A stretch of DNA of 64,000 bases from Cyanobacteria bacterium SIG26 (lineage in GTDB: Bacteria > Cyanobacteriota > Vampirovibrionia > Gastranaerophilales > Gastranaerophilaceae). Positions 1 to 10,210 of this stretch are shown piece after piece. Both the position numbers and the translations under genes were made by a program. How positions within the stretch are numbered: position 1 is the stretch's first letter; each line of letters begins with the position of its first letter. Below the pieces are notes generated by a model. The model saw nothing but the letters and a program-made list of their open reading frames with translations. It searched no databases and had not been told where the DNA came from. Location of the stretch: NCBI GenBank assembly GCA_015152555.1, contig SUTS01000008.1:36515-100514 (forward strand), in the 5' to 3' direction.

Positions 1-1
1 A

Positions 2-604
2 TTCATTGAATGGATAATAAGAAGTCTTAAAGATGATGGGCAAGCATTTATAATTGTACCTGAAGGCTTTATGTATAGACTTCAAGATGTAGATTTAAGA
101 CAATTTATAATAGATGAATGTATTATAAATGGGATTATTTCTTTACCCAAAAACACTTTTTTCTCTACAGAGAAGAAAACTTATATTATTGCTTTAACTA
201 AGAAAAAGCAATCTGAAAAAGTTCGTCAGATTTCACCTATATTTACTTATTTATGTTCATCTACCGGCGAAACATTAGATGTTAACCGATTTGATACACA
301 AGAAAATGATTTAGCTGATGCAGCATATGAGTACCATAGTTTTAAGGGTAATAAATCTTTGTATGCTGAAAGATTGGGTAATGGTAAAATAGAAAATAAA
401 AGACTTAAAGTTGTTAATATTGATTGGTTTGAAACCAATATTAAAGTAGATTGGATAATTGAAAATTTATGGACTGAAGACGAAAAAATAGAGCTCGGAA
501 TAAAAGACGAAGATAATATCATGACATCTGAGGAATTATGCATATTTATTGATAATGTTATTGCGGACTTATCTTCATATAAAGAGGCTGTAAATAATGT
601 GTAA
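2..604 (+). CDS. hsdM: Type I restriction-modification DNA methyltransferase subunit (HsdM), 5'-truncated by window edge
   Basis: C-terminal part of an N6-adenine DNA methylase. The reading frame is open from base 2, and its first visible residues (FIEWIIRSLKDDGQAFIIVP) followed by EGF match the conserved HsdM stretch after the catalytic NPPF motif, which lies outside the window. An internal ATG at 71 is not the true start. The next gene begins inside the last codons (8-base overlap, 597-604), the usual translational coupling of hsdM to hsdS. HsdM supplies the methyltransferase activity and binds S-adenosylmethionine; the specificity subunit directs it to the site. The family call is firm; only about 200 residues are visible. 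Confidence 0.88.
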   Translation, partial: FIEWIIRSLKDDGQAFIIVPEGFMYRLQDVDLRQFIIDECIINGIISLPKNTFFSTEKKTYIIALTKKKQSEKVRQISPIFTYLCSSTGETLDVNRFDTQENDLADAAYEYHSFKGNKSLYAERLGNGKIENKRLKVVNIDWFETNIKVDWIIENLWTEDEKIELGIKDEDNIMTSEELCIFIDNVIADLSSYKEAVNNV

Positions 605-1718
605 AAATGTAGTAATAAAATCAATAAAAGAAATATTTAATCATAAGAGAGGCAATAGCAAATACACAAAAGCATATTGCGATAAGTGCAAAGGTGAATA
701 TGAGGTATACACAGGTACAACTATTGGAACTTTTGCTAAAATTAATAAATATGATTATGATTACCCACTGCTAACATATACTACTGATGGTTATGCTGGA
801 GAATTGTCTGTTATCGAAGGTAAATTCTCTATTGGTGGACATAGAGCAATTTTAATACCAAAGGACAAAAATATAAATTTACAGTATTTTAGATATGTAT
901 TACAACCATTATTTAGAAATGCAAAACGGGATTGTGCTATACCTACAATTAATTGGCAATTAATAAGGGATATAAAAGTTGAAATTCCAATAGATAAAAA
1001 TGGCAATTACGATTATGATTTTCAAGAAAAAATTGCCCAACGTTATAAAATAATTGAAAAAGAAAAAAACAAATTAGTTTATGATAAGAATATTTTAAAA
1101 AAAAGTCAATTATCGATAAATATTGAAAATTATGAATATAATTTGTTGAAAGTTAAAGAAATATTTGATTTAAGTATTTCCACAAATAGTTCAAAATTCA
1201 CAATCGGCTTTATTAATGAAAATCAAGGAGACATTCCTGTTTATGGTGCTGTAAATACTGAAAATTATGCAAGTTATGGATATGTAAAAGACAATATATT
1301 TATCGAAGAAAATAAAAATGGCAAAATCACAAAAACTCCAGTTAGATATTTTGAAAATTGCCTTACGTATAATATAGATGGAGAAGGTGCATGTGGATAT
1401 GTATTTTACCGAACAGGTCGATTTAGTCTTTCAGAAAAAGTCCGCCCATTAATCATATTTGATGAATATAAAGATAAATTAGATCCTATATACTTGAAAT
1501 ATGTACTCCATCCTTTATTTTTATCGAAAGTCAGAGGAAGAAAAATAAACAAAACAATAATTCAGGATTTGCCAATCCCTATACCTGTAAAGGAAAATGG
1601 CGAATTTGATTTGAAAGCACAAAAAGAAATTTCTGAAAAATATAAGAAACTAGAAGCTATTAAAGAAAAGGTTATCAATGAAATTGATAAAGTTTTAAGT
1701 ATAACAGTAGAAATTTAA
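597..1718 (+). CDS. hsdS: Type I restriction-modification specificity subunit (HsdS)
   Basis: 373-aa DNA-recognition subunit. The protein has two halves of similar plan, each a target-recognition domain followed by a helical spacer. The first half ends near residue 165 in a segment like 'IPIDKNGNYDYDFQEKIAQ' and the second near residue 350 in 'PVKENGEFDLKAQKEISEK'; these matching boundaries are the conserved HsdS repeats. The first recognition domain carries a C-x2-C pair near residue 29. It overlaps hsdM by 8 bases. No restriction (HsdR) gene follows before the tRNA at 2.2 kb, so hsdR must lie upstream of the window or be missing. Recognition domains diverge quickly, so the target site cannot be read from the sequence. 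Confidence 0.88.
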   Translation: MCKNVVIKSIKEIFNHKRGNSKYTKAYCDKCKGEYEVYTGTTIGTFAKINKYDYDYPLLTYTTDGYAGELSVIEGKFSIGGHRAILIPKDKNINLQYFRYVLQPLFRNAKRDCAIPTINWQLIRDIKVEIPIDKNGNYDYDFQEKIAQRYKIIEKEKNKLVYDKNILKKSQLSINIENYEYNLLKVKEIFDLSISTNSSKFTIGFINENQGDIPVYGAVNTENYASYGYVKDNIFIEENKNGKITKTPVRYFENCLTYNIDGEGACGYVFYRTGRFSLSEKVRPLIIFDEYKDKLDPIYLKYVLHPLFLSKVRGRKINKTIIQDLPIPIPVKENGEFDLKAQKEISEKYKKLEAIKEKVINEIDKVLSITVEI

Positions 1719-1803
1719 TTATGTCCTTTTGTAAAATCTTTTCTGCTTTTTGGCTTTCCTGACTTCTTTCATGTATTGTGTTTATTGATGTTAGGAGGGA
1801 TTT

Positions 1804-2013
1804 ATGGAAGAAGCAGGATACAATATTACTGAAAAAGATTTTCAAAAGATTAGCAAATGGGCAGAAAATATTTATAATACAGCCGTTGTGGTTGATTATT
1901 TCGTTAGTAATCAACCCGAAATAGAAGAATGTTATAACCTTGCACCTGTAATCAGGTCATTACGAGATAACGCAGATTTTCTAAATGCATTTTTTATTGA
2001 CAACGAAAAATAA
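1804..2013 (+). CDS. Small hypothetical protein, 69 aa
   Basis: A 69-residue acidic, probably helical protein with no recognised domain. The start is supported by a strong Shine-Dalgarno (AGGAGGG at about 1794-1800). It lies 85 bases after hsdS on the same strand and could be part of the restriction-modification locus, but no function can be given. The composition (several paired aromatic and acidic residues, no membrane segment) fits a small soluble protein. Translation signals are good; function unknown. Confidence 0.6.
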   Translation: MEEAGYNITEKDFQKISKWAENIYNTAVVVDYFVSNQPEIEECYNLAPVIRSLRDNADFLNAFFIDNEK

Positions 2014-2185
2014 ATTTAACTTCCGACCTTTTATAAAAAATTTCCGACTCAAAACAGCATAAAATATCGGACACATTTGACCCGATTTTGCAAAACGGAC
2101 AAAAAAAATACATCAACTGTTCTTTCTTCTCAAATCAAGTGTCAAAATACATTGGGTTCGAAACCCCTCCGACGCTATACATTAA

Positions 2186-2207
2186 AAAGAGCCCTTACGG
2201 ACTCTTT
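2186..2207 (-). terminator. Intrinsic terminator after tRNA-Ser
   Basis: Read on the minus strand, the sequence just after the tRNA is a 9-bp stem with one internal mismatch, a GTAA loop, and a T-run (GGGCTCTTTTT). It sits 4 bases past the tRNA CCA end. Confidence 0.7.
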
Positions 2208-2210
2208 AAA

Positions 2211-2300
2211 TGGAGGAGGAGGTGGGATTCGAACCCACGGTACGCTCGCACGTACGACGGTTTTCAAGACCGCTCCGATCAACCGCTCTGGCACTCCTCC
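2211..2300 (-). tRNA. tRNA-Ser(UGA)
   Basis: Read on the minus strand this is a 90-nt class II tRNA. It has a 7-bp acceptor (GGAGGAG/CTCCTCC), a D-arm, an anticodon stem CGGT/ACCG around the loop CTTGAAA (anticodon UGA), a long variable arm typical of serine tRNAs, and a T-arm GTGGG-TTCGAAT-CCCAC. CCA is encoded. The base before CCA reads U rather than the G usual at the serine discriminator position. Open frames across this region are antisense artefacts. Confidence 0.95.
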
Positions 2301-2325
2301 AAGCAATTGCTTCGAATGTATTACT

Positions 2326-2353
2326 ATAATACCAACTCAAGATTTATTGTCAA
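2326..2353 (-). promoter_or_regulatory. Sigma-70-type promoter of tRNA-Ser
   Basis: On the minus strand TTGACA (2348-2353) and TATTAT (2326-2331) are separated by 16 bases and placed to start transcription about 15-20 nt before the tRNA. A perfect 12-bp palindrome AAGCAATTGCTT (2301-2312) lies directly against the tRNA 5' end. Confidence 0.75.
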
Positions 2354-2432
2354 GTCATATTTTTAATTACCCTTACAATTTATTGAAAATTCCGACAAAT
2401 ATGTTATCATTATAAAACACAAGGAGGGTATT

Positions 2433-3329
2433 ATGGTAGATATAAAATTTAATGTCGATACAGAAAAATGTATCAAATGTGGTAAATGCGCGCAAGATTG
2501 TATTGCAAAAATCATTCAAATGAATAACAACAATATACCAGAAATATCAATTTATGACGAGAACAAATGTATTAAATGTCAACACTGTTTGGCAATTTGT
2601 CCAACCGGTGCAATTTCTATACTGGGAAAAAATCCGAAAGATTCTCAACCGTGTGACAATTTCCCTCAAGCAGAACAAATGCTCAGTTTAATCAAATCCC
2701 GTCGAAGTATTCGTCAATATAAAAACGAAAATCTCGATTCTGAAACAATTCAAAGATTAAAAGACATGTTAAAATATGTTCCAACAGGCTGCAATCATCA
2801 CAGTCTACATTTTTCAATCATTGAAGACAAAGAGGTTATGGATAGATTCCGTAACCGTACAAATAATAAAATTAAAAAAATGTTTTTATCTGCACAAAAA
2901 AATAATATAGTTATCAAAAAATTCGCTCGCTATCAAAAAGCTTTTTTAGATGGGGAAGATGTTATATTCAGAGGTGCTCCGCATATGGTTGTTGTTTCAA
3001 CTCCAATAAATGCTCCGTGTGCTAATGTTGATCCAATTATTGCGCTAAGTTATTTGGAATTGTATGCCCAAAGTTTGGGAGTGGGTACTTTGTGGTGTGG
3101 TTTTGCGCAACTTTGTGTAAAACTTTTCCCGGATTTGGCTGAGTTTTTAGAAATCCCAGATGGTTACAAACCTGTCTATGTAATGCTATTTGGCCCAACT
3201 GATACGAAATATACCAGAACAATTCAACCTGATGAATATCAAATATCTACTATCAAAGGTAATGCTGATGTCGATGATATATCTTTATTTAAAAAAATAA
3301 AACGATATTTTTGGAATTCAATAAGATAA
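2433..3329 (+). CDS. Ferredoxin-nitroreductase fusion protein
   Basis: 298-aa two-domain oxidoreductase. Residues about 8-65 hold two 4Fe-4S motifs of ferredoxin type (CIKCGKCAQDC and CIKCQHCLAICP). Residues about 85-280 are a nitroreductase-family flavin domain beginning at the FMN-binding RRSIRQY motif. Such fusions occur in anaerobes and pass electrons from reduced ferredoxin to a flavin-bound substrate; the physiological substrate cannot be told. The start follows AAGGAGGG. It stands alone between tRNA-Ser and a convergent gene, with an inverted repeat immediately downstream. Confidence 0.85.
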   Translation: MVDIKFNVDTEKCIKCGKCAQDCIAKIIQMNNNNIPEISIYDENKCIKCQHCLAICPTGAISILGKNPKDSQPCDNFPQAEQMLSLIKSRRSIRQYKNENLDSETIQRLKDMLKYVPTGCNHHSLHFSIIEDKEVMDRFRNRTNNKIKKMFLSAQKNNIVIKKFARYQKAFLDGEDVIFRGAPHMVVVSTPINAPCANVDPIIALSYLELYAQSLGVGTLWCGFAQLCVKLFPDLAEFLEIPDGYKPVYVMLFGPTDTKYTRTIQPDEYQISTIKGNADVDDISLFKKIKRYFWNSIR

Positions 3330-3335
3330 AATGAA

Positions 3336-3364
3336 GGCGGCGATTTCTGTTAGAAATCGCCGCC
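3336..3364. terminator. Bidirectional terminator, 13-bp perfect stem
   Basis: GGCGGCGATTTCT (3336-3348), a GTT loop, then the exact complement (3352-3364), placed between the convergent genes ending at 3329 and 3383. There is an AT-rich run on each side. Confidence 0.75.
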
Positions 3365-3382
3365 AAAATTATTTGAAATAAA

Positions 3383-4054
3383 TTAAATTACAGAATCTGC
3401 CAAATTTTGAACATCAGCAATATATTCTTGTATTCCTTTACCTGATTGAATACGTGCAGCATAATCCATATAATCTGCCGGCGCTTCCATTCTTACAAAA
3501 CTATCACCATTTTGAGTCGAAATTAAACCTTTTGAACCTTGAGTTGTATACTTGAGATTCTTCAACAAATTATAAATATCTAAAGGTTCACTGAATTCGA
3601 TATTTGCATCAATAGCAGAATCAGTAGATTTTGCACTTAATGTGAATTTACTACAATCAATATCATCTAAATCCGCTCTAAACATTGATCTGGCTATTTC
3701 ACCTTGCTCATCCTTTGATAACTCTTTTATACCAAAGCCTTTTATAGTATCACCAACTTTTTTTACAATAATATCTAATGTATTTTTAACATTGTCAGCC
3801 ATTACTCTTGGGAAAAAGGCTTCAGCTAAAATATTAGACATATTTTGCTGAGCTATTATTTGCTCTTTTTGGAAACTATCTACAGGTAACGCTTCTAGCA
3901 TTGCTTTATTACAGTCTTTCATTTGTTTTGTCGTAAAATTCAAACTTGCTGTATAAACACCGTCTTGTCCTTGGGTAATACCACGAATTAATCCTTTCAT
4001 TTGAGATAAGTTATCTAAACCGACAGCTCTTCCAACAGCTAACATACTACACAT
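3383..4054 (-). CDS. Hypothetical protein, 223 aa
   Basis: Not recognised. Soluble protein without a clear signal peptide or membrane helix; the first 15 residues are small and hydrophobic (MCSMLAVGRAVGLDN). The start at 4054 is supported by AAAGGA eight bases upstream; a second ATG lies three codons in. It is monocistronic, facing the nitroreductase gene. The upstream region holds TAGCAAAATTTTTATTTC (about 4103-4120 on the minus strand), a motif also seen before other lineage-specific genes here (start codons at 14240, 36993 and 54555). Likely a lineage-restricted protein. Confidence 0.65.
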   Translation of the reverse strand: MCSMLAVGRAVGLDNLSQMKGLIRGITQGQDGVYTASLNFTTKQMKDCNKAMLEALPVDSFQKEQIIAQQNMSNILAEAFFPRVMADNVKNTLDIIVKKVGDTIKGFGIKELSKDEQGEIARSMFRADLDDIDCSKFTLSAKSTDSAIDANIEFSEPLDIYNLLKNLKYTTQGSKGLISTQNGDSFVRMEAPADYMDYAARIQSGKGIQEYIADVQNLADSVI

Positions 4055-4151
4055 ATTATAATCCTTTCATTTTAACTATACACATAGCTTTATAAAGCAA
4101 AAGAAATAAAAATTTTGCTATTACATATAGTTATTTGTTACATTCTTTACA

Positions 4152-5669
4152 TCATAAGTCGATATCGGTTTCTTTGATTGGCGCACCGATTACGCGTTCA
4201 ATTTCTGCAGCATTAATGTTGTACTGAAGAATTGTTGAATAATAGTCTAATTGCGCGTTTAAATATGTGTTTTCAGAATCTTTGAATTCAATGGCATCAC
4301 CTAAGCCAACTTGGTAACGTCTGAAGGCTAAATCTTGTTGTTCTTTAGCTTGTTGTAGAGCTAGTTTTGATACCGCAATGCTATCGTGCGAATTCATTAA
4401 ATTGATATAAGCACTTTTTACTTCCAAATAAACATCTTGTCTTGCTTGTTCATAATCTGCGACAGCCTTTTTGTAAATTGCGGTTGCTTCATCAACTTGT
4501 TTTTTCAAAAGCATTAAATTCACATTTGAATATTGCATTTGAATACCTAAACCATAACCATAATCTGAATTTATTTTACGTCCGCCATAATTATACGAAG
4601 CAAACCCGCTGATATCAGGAGTATATGCTCGTTTTGTAGCGCGAATAGCAATTTCTGCCGCATCCATTCGTTTTTTAGCCGCCAATAATGATGGACGAGA
4701 TTCTTCAGCAATCCTAATTAAATCGGCAAAATTCACATCGTATTCTTTTGTATTTAATCCATCTTTTAAAACAACTTCAGCCATTTCAGGAATACCCACC
4801 GAGTTCGCCAATTCAACGGCTGCAAGCTCCAATGTATTTTTTGCTTTGATTAGATTTAATTTTGCTTTCCCTAAATTATATTCAGCGTAAGTTACATCGA
4901 TTTTAGCCTTTTTACCAATGTCATAATATGCACGGGCTTGTTTTAATTGTAACTCATAATCTTTAACGGTTTCTTCATATACTGAGCGTTGAATTTTAGC
5001 AAATACAAGATTGTAATATGCAACTTTTACATTATAAATAACGTTTTCAATACTTGTTTCAGCATCAAATCTTGAGGATTCATAACTCTTTTTAGCTGAA
5101 TCAGCCATAGCTTTTGTTTTTCCAAAATCAAATAATAACATATTCGCTGACATTGTTGGAATGTAGAACATGTTATGTTTTTGGACAATCATTCTGGTAA
5201 AATTCCCGCCCATTGTCATAAACATATCATTACGTGAGTAACTTGCGCCGGCACTAAATGTCGGGAAATAATTTGACCAAGCCTGACCGACTCGAGATTT
5301 ATAAATTTCAGCATTACTTATAGCTGCCATAATTGCCGGATGATGAGTAATAGCTAATTTTATACAATCAGTTAATGTTACTTCTCCGTTCATATCAGCA
5401 TAAGATATTTGGCTTGTAATAGCAGGGAATTTTGTCTCATACATTCCTTCTGCTTCTTTAGAAGATTTAGCTTTTGTACGCGCGTTAGATTTTAATTTTT
5501 TAAGTTCTTTTTTTTGATTTATTTTTCCTTTGTCAGGTTCTACAATTTGAATTTTTTTATTTTTTTTATTTAATAATTCATCAGGATTTGCCGATGTTTT
5601 TGCCAAAATTGTGTTTGTACCAATTGCTAAAACTGATGCTATTAATATCGTATTTATAATTTTTTTCAT
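4152..5669 (-). CDS. TolC-family outer-membrane efflux protein
   Basis: 505-aa outer-membrane channel. An N-terminal Sec signal peptide (about residues 1-23, ending ILAK) is followed by a lysine-rich segment and then two OEP repeats, beginning near LTDCIKLAITHHPAI and near 'AEESRPSLLAAKKRMDAAEI'. The long alpha-helical coiled regions and repeated NxxL/D pattern are typical of TolC. It is the last gene of a three-gene operon; its ATG overlaps the stop of the RND gene by one base (TAATG), so translation is coupled. It would form the outer-membrane exit duct of the pump encoded upstream. Confidence 0.92.
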   Translation of the reverse strand: MKKIINTILIASVLAIGTNTILAKTSANPDELLNKKNKKIQIVEPDKGKINQKKELKKLKSNARTKAKSSKEAEGMYETKFPAITSQISYADMNGEVTLTDCIKLAITHHPAIMAAISNAEIYKSRVGQAWSNYFPTFSAGASYSRNDMFMTMGGNFTRMIVQKHNMFYIPTMSANMLLFDFGKTKAMADSAKKSYESSRFDAETSIENVIYNVKVAYYNLVFAKIQRSVYEETVKDYELQLKQARAYYDIGKKAKIDVTYAEYNLGKAKLNLIKAKNTLELAAVELANSVGIPEMAEVVLKDGLNTKEYDVNFADLIRIAEESRPSLLAAKKRMDAAEIAIRATKRAYTPDISGFASYNYGGRKINSDYGYGLGIQMQYSNVNLMLLKKQVDEATAIYKKAVADYEQARQDVYLEVKSAYINLMNSHDSIAVSKLALQQAKEQQDLAFRRYQVGLGDAIEFKDSENTYLNAQLDYYSTILQYNINAAEIERVIGAPIKETDIDL

Positions 5670-8600
5670 TATACGTCAATCTCCAAATCTTTATCTGTAA
5701 TTTCTTTTTTCGGGAATCTGTCGACAAATTCTTGAACCAGTACGTAGAATGCAGGTGTTAAAACCGCACCTAAAGTACACGCTGCAACCATACCTCCAAA
5801 AACAGTAGAACCAACAGAAATACGAGAATTAGCTCCGGCACCAACCGCAAATATCATTGGTAATACCCCGATAATAAATGCTAATTCTGTCATCATAATA
5901 GCTCTAAATCTTAATTTTGCAGCCTTTATAGCGGCTTCTTTAATGCCAAGTCCATGTTTTTCGTGTTCTTCTTTTGCGAATTCAACAATCAAAATAGATT
6001 GTTTTGCAGCCAAACCAATTAATGTAATCATACCGACTTGAGAATATACGTCGAAAGATTGGTTAATCATCATTTGGAACAATAACGCACCCAAAGCTGC
6101 AACCGGCGAAATTAATAATACTGCAACAGGTATTGTATAACTTTCGTATAACGCAACAAGAAATAAATATACAAAAACAAGTGCAAAGGTTACAATCATT
6201 GCAGTTTGTCCAGCCGCTTCTCTTTCTTGAGCTGAGGTTCCTGACCAGTCAAAAGTCATATCTGAAGGTAATATTTTTCTTGCTAAATTTTCCATTGCAT
6301 CCATAGCTTCCCCGGAGCTTCTGCCTTCGGCTTCCATGCCGGAGATTTGTACGGATTGGTATTGGTTGTAGCGTGAAATTGATGCGGTTCCTACAGTTTG
6401 CCTTAAAGTTACTACTGATAATACAGGAACTTGAACACCGTTTCTATTTTTTACATAAATACCTTCCAAATCAGTAGCTTTGTTTCTAAATCTACTTTCT
6501 GCTTGTATTTGAACTTTAAACACGCGTCCATATTTATTGAAGTCATTTACATAATATGTACCAAGCATTGATGATAAAGTTACATAAAGCTCTTGTAAAT
6601 CAATATTTTGAGCCATTGCTTTTGCATAATCAATATCAACAATATATTGAGGAACGTTAGCTTGGAATGTTGTGCTGACTCGTCTCAAATAAGGATCTTG
6701 GTTTGCTGCTGTAATTAATTTGTTTGCCCAAGTTTCCATTTCTTGTGATGTGTATTCACCTTGAGATAACATTTGAAACTCAAAACCACCTAACATACTC
6801 ATCCCTTGAATTGCAGGAGGTGAAAAGACAATAATTGATGCTTCTTTTGTTGTGGCAGTTATTTGGTTTATTCTTGATAAGATTGCGGTATGTGATAAAT
6901 CCGTTGGTTTTCCTTGAATTTTTCTTTGAATCCAAGTTATAGGATTGTTTTTTCTTTCTTCATAGTCTTTTAATAAGATAATAGCGAAAGCTGAGTTTAC
7001 TGCTCTACCGCCACCAAATACTGTGATTTTTTTTGGTTCAACACCGTCTAGTTGACTAACTTGTTCAATGAATTTTCTTGAAACTTCTTCTGTTCTTGAT
7101 AATGATGCGCCATCAGGTAGCGTAATTTGAGAAATCAATACCCCTTGGTCTTCATCAGGGATAAAGCCTGTTGATATAAACTTAAATCCTAATAAAGTTA
7201 AAGCCACAATTATTAAATATGTCGTGATTAACAATTTTCTGTTATAGACAAACTTTTCAACAAATTCCATAAAGAAATCTTCAACCTTATCGAAGCCTCT
7301 ATTGAAAACTCTTACAATAAAACGAGTTCTTCTGCTCATTCTATCTTTAATTCTTACAATATGTTCACCTAAAGAATGCGCAATCGTACTCAAGTGATCA
7401 TCTTCAGATTCATGTTTTAGTAAATGAGCACACATCGCAGGAGATAAAGACAATGCGCAAATTGCAGAAATTGCGATTGAGACAGCAATACAAACAGCAA
7501 ATTGTTTGTACATAACACCTGTCATACCACCCATAAATACAATTGGTACAAATACTGCCATTAAAACCATTGCCATCGCAACAAGAGATGCGCCAACTTC
7601 TTCCATTGTCAGTTGAGTCGCGATAATAGCGGATTTACCTTCTTCCATGTGTCGTTTAACGTTTTCAATTACAACAATAGCATCGTCAACTACGACCCCT
7701 ACCGCTAAAACTAATGCAAATAGTGATAATAGGTTAATAGACATTCCCAACGCCTTTAGGGCAAAGAATGTCCCAATCAATGATACTGGAATTGTAGCAC
7801 AAGGAACTAATGTTGCCATACCATCTCCCAAAAATAGGAAAATAATAAGTACAACAATAATACCGGTTAGTAAAATCGTAAATTCGACTTCTCTCATTGA
7901 CTCGTGTATATAATCGGCATCGTCTTTGATTGTAATAATTTTTATACCGTTTGTAAGTCTTTCATTTAAATCATCGACTTTAGCATGAACACCTTTTGAC
8001 ATGTTGATAATATTAGCATCAGGTTGCTGGGAAATAACAACAACCGCAGAAGGTTTACCACCAACCAAACCTAAATTCTGATAAGTTTGAGCACCTAGTT
8101 CCACTCTACCAATATCTTTTATTTTAACATTTGAACCATCAATATTTGAACGGATTATTATATTTTCAAAATCTTTTACGTCGCTAAGTCGACCTTTAGT
8201 TTTTAAAGTTAATTGTAATGCGTGTGCTTCATCTGTTGGTAAAGCACCTAAGGCACCTGCGGCAACTTGTGTGTTTTGAGCGTTGATTGCTGCTCGAACT
8301 TCGCTTGTTGAAACGTTTAGTCCAGCCATTTTTTGTGGATCAAGCCATATTCTCATAGAGTAATCACCAGCGCCGTAAACTTCTACATCGGCAACACCTT
8401 CTACTCGTTTAAGTTCATCTTTAATATATATTGAACCATAATTTGTTAAGTCTAATTGGCTCCAGTTTCCTGATTCTGGATATAATGTTAAGATTAATGC
8501 CCCTGAGCCTGCTGTTCTTGAAATTGCAGTAACACCAGTTCTTTGCACATCTTCAGGTAATTGAGATTGTACTTGTTGAATGCGGTTTTGAACATTCATC

Positions 8601-8932
8601 AGGTTTACGTTTTTATCAGATCCGACTTTAAAATACATGTTTAAAATGTATGTACCATCGTATGAGTTTGATGACATATATGTCATATTTTCTACGCCGT
8701 TTAGTTTGTTTTCTAAAACTGTTGCGACAGATGATTCGACAACTTCGGCACTTGCACCCATATATGTTGCTGAAACTTGAATTTGTGGTGGGGTTACGTC
8801 AGGATAACTCTCTTGTTTTAAGCTTAACATTGAAATCATACCCACAATAACAATACAGATTGATATTACAAGGGCGAATCTCGGTTTTTTTATGAAGAAA
8901 AACAGTTTTTCTTTATCAAAAATTTTTTTCAT
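5669..8932 (-). CDS. RND multidrug efflux transporter, AcrB/HAE1 type
   Basis: 1087-aa inner-membrane proton-driven pump, slightly longer than AcrB (1049 aa). The N-terminal membrane helix ([19 protein letters not shown]) is followed by the porter domain, a transmembrane block with the [13 protein letters not shown] motif of helix 4 (the paired Asp relay), a second porter domain and a second helix block including '[11 protein letters not shown]'. An extra charged segment (about residues 515-545) between the halves may explain the length. It overlaps both operon neighbours by one base. The substrate range cannot be predicted. Confidence 0.95.
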   Translation of the reverse strand: MKKIFDKEKLFFFIKKPRFALVISICIVIVGMISMLSLKQESYPDVTPPQIQVSATYMGASAEVVESSVATVLENKLNGVENMTYMSSNSYDGTYILNMYFKVGSDKNVNLMNVQNRIQQVQSQLPEDVQRTGVTAISRTAGSGALILTLYPESGNWSQLDLTNYGSIYIKDELKRVEGVADVEVYGAGDYSMRIWLDPQKMAGLNVSTSEVRAAINAQNTQVAAGALGALPTDEAHALQLTLKTKGRLSDVKDFENIIIRSNIDGSNVKIKDIGRVELGAQTYQNLGLVGGKPSAVVVISQQPDANIINMSKGVHAKVDDLNERLTNGIKIITIKDDADYIHESMREVEFTILLTGIIVVLIIFLFLGDGMATLVPCATIPVSLIGTFFALKALGMSINLLSLFALVLAVGVVVDDAIVVIENVKRHMEEGKSAIIATQLTMEEVGASLVAMAMVLMAVFVPIVFMGGMTGVMYKQFAVCIAVSIAISAICALSLSPAMCAHLLKHESEDDHLSTIAHSLGEHIVRIKDRMSRRTRFIVRVFNRGFDKVEDFFMEFVEKFVYNRKLLITTYLIIVALTLLGFKFISTGFIPDEDQGVLISQITLPDGASLSRTEEVSRKFIEQVSQLDGVEPKKITVFGGGRAVNSAFAIILLKDYEERKNNPITWIQRKIQGKPTDLSHTAILSRINQITATTKEASIIVFSPPAIQGMSMLGGFEFQMLSQGEYTSQEMETWANKLITAANQDPYLRRVSTTFQANVPQYIVDIDYAKAMAQNIDLQELYVTLSSMLGTYYVNDFNKYGRVFKVQIQAESRFRNKATDLEGIYVKNRNGVQVPVLSVVTLRQTVGTASISRYNQYQSVQISGMEAEGRSSGEAMDAMENLARKILPSDMTFDWSGTSAQEREAAGQTAMIVTFALVFVYLFLVALYESYTIPVAVLLISPVAALGALLFQMMINQSFDVYSQVGMITLIGLAAKQSILIVEFAKEEHEKHGLGIKEAAIKAAKLRFRAIMMTELAFIIGVLPMIFAVGAGANSRISVGSTVFGGMVAACTLGAVLTPAFYVLVQEFVDRFPKKEITDKDLEIDV

Positions 8933-10104
8933 TATTTTTTACCTGCTTTTTGTTTTTTTGTATATTCATCATTGGTTAAAATTTTAAGGGCTTGCCCTTC
9001 TGTAGTTACGTTTTGAATACCTGCAACTACAATGATGTCATCTTTTGTTAAACCTTCATCTATAATCCAGTTGTTGTTTAAATCATCTGAAACCTTTATA
9101 TCTTTTCTGATGGCTTTGTTATCTTCAACAGCCCATACGTAATAACCGCTCATCGCATCACCTTTGGTACAAGATTGAGGGACAGTTAAGTAGCTAATTT
9201 CTTGTGGTGCAACAAGTGTAACTTTCATATAATCTCCAGGAACTAATATTCCTTTTGGATTATCAAATGTAGCACGCATTTGAACTGAACCTGAATTTTT
9301 ATCGATTTGATTGTCGACAAAGTTGATGGTTCCAACGTTTTCATACCAATTTCCGTCACTAAATTGGACTTTTACTTCAACATCTTTAAATTTATCACTA
9401 GCTCTAAATAGCTTTACGAAATCTGCGCTTCTCAAACTGAAAGTAACGTATACAGGGTCAGTACTTGAAATGTTTACTAGTGGTCCTGATGTTACTTGAA
9501 CATAGTTTCCTTCTGTAATATTAACTTTTCCGATTCTACCGTCAATTGGTGATTTTATCGTTGTGTATCCTAAATTAACCTTTGCTAGTTCATAACGCTG
9601 TTTTGCTGCATCATATAATGCTTTGTTAGAGTTTCTGTTTGCTAGGCTTTGATCTACATCAGAACGACTGATTAAATCTTCTTCAATAAGCGCTGTCGCG
9701 CGATCTAATTCTTGTTGTGCGTTTTTTAATAGCGCATCGTATTGACGGACTGTTGCGCCTGAATTGTTTAATTCTAATTGATATTCTCTAGGATCAATTT
9801 GAAATAATAATTGACCTTCTTTTACAAAATCTCCTTCTTTGAAGTGTTTTTTTAATAAGAATCCTGGGACCCTTGCTACAATATCTACTGAATATTGAGC
9901 TTCAACACGACCTGTAGATTGTGCTGAGACAAATGTTGTTTCTGTGTGTGGTTTATCAACGACAACTTCTTTTGGCATTTTCATTGCTTGCATCATCAAA
10001 AATCCACTAATAGTAGCTGAAAGTTTATTATATATAATTGGCACAATAATTATCAATAAAACAGCAATAGCCATTTGTTTTCTAGTCATTTTTTTTATTT
10101 TCAT
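8932..10104 (-). CDS. RND efflux membrane-fusion (periplasmic adaptor) protein
   Basis: 390-aa HlyD/AcrA-type adaptor linking the RND pump to TolC. A single N-terminal membrane anchor (about residues 8-30) is followed by the lipoyl/barrel-sandwich halves ('[19 protein letters not shown]' and the later '[12 protein letters not shown]'), an alpha-hairpin with coiled coil between them, and a beta-barrel with '[14 protein letters not shown]'. I place the start at 10104 because GGAG lies six bases before that ATG; an in-frame ATG at 10116 adds four residues but has poorly spaced signals. It is the first gene of the operon, behind a near-consensus promoter at 10150-10178. Confidence 0.92.
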   Translation of the reverse strand: MKIKKMTRKQMAIAVLLIIIVPIIYNKLSATISGFLMMQAMKMPKEVVVDKPHTETTFVSAQSTGRVEAQYSVDIVARVPGFLLKKHFKEGDFVKEGQLLFQIDPREYQLELNNSGATVRQYDALLKNAQQELDRATALIEEDLISRSDVDQSLANRNSNKALYDAAKQRYELAKVNLGYTTIKSPIDGRIGKVNITEGNYVQVTSGPLVNISSTDPVYVTFSLRSADFVKLFRASDKFKDVEVKVQFSDGNWYENVGTINFVDNQIDKNSGSVQMRATFDNPKGILVPGDYMKVTLVAPQEISYLTVPQSCTKGDAMSGYYVWAVEDNKAIRKDIKVSDDLNNNWIIDEGLTKDDIIVVAGIQNVTTEGQALKILTNDEYTKKQKAGKK

Positions 10105-10149
10105 ACTCTGCTCCATTTTCCCTATTTGTCTGGTTTGTTTTATATCGAT

Positions 10150-10178
10150 ATCATACTTAATAAACGACTTACTGTCAA
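10150..10178 (-). promoter_or_regulatory. Sigma-70-type promoter of the efflux operon
   Basis: On the minus strand TTGACA (10173-10178) and TATGAT (10150-10155) are spaced 17 bases apart, immediately after the terminator of the preceding gene. No regulator gene is adjacent. Confidence 0.8.
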
Positions 10179-10180
10179 TA

Positions 10181-10208
10181 AAAAAGCTCCCTTTCTCGGG
10201 AGCTTTTT
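10181..10208 (-). terminator. Intrinsic terminator of the TPR gene
   Basis: On the minus strand a GCTCCC/GGGAGC stem with flanking A/T pairs is followed by TTTTT, directly after the stop at 10211. Confidence 0.85.
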
Positions 10209-10210
10209 GT

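Noticed and set aside
2077..2415. Two overlapping open frames on the plus strand
   Set aside because: They are antisense to tRNA-Ser and lack translation signals.
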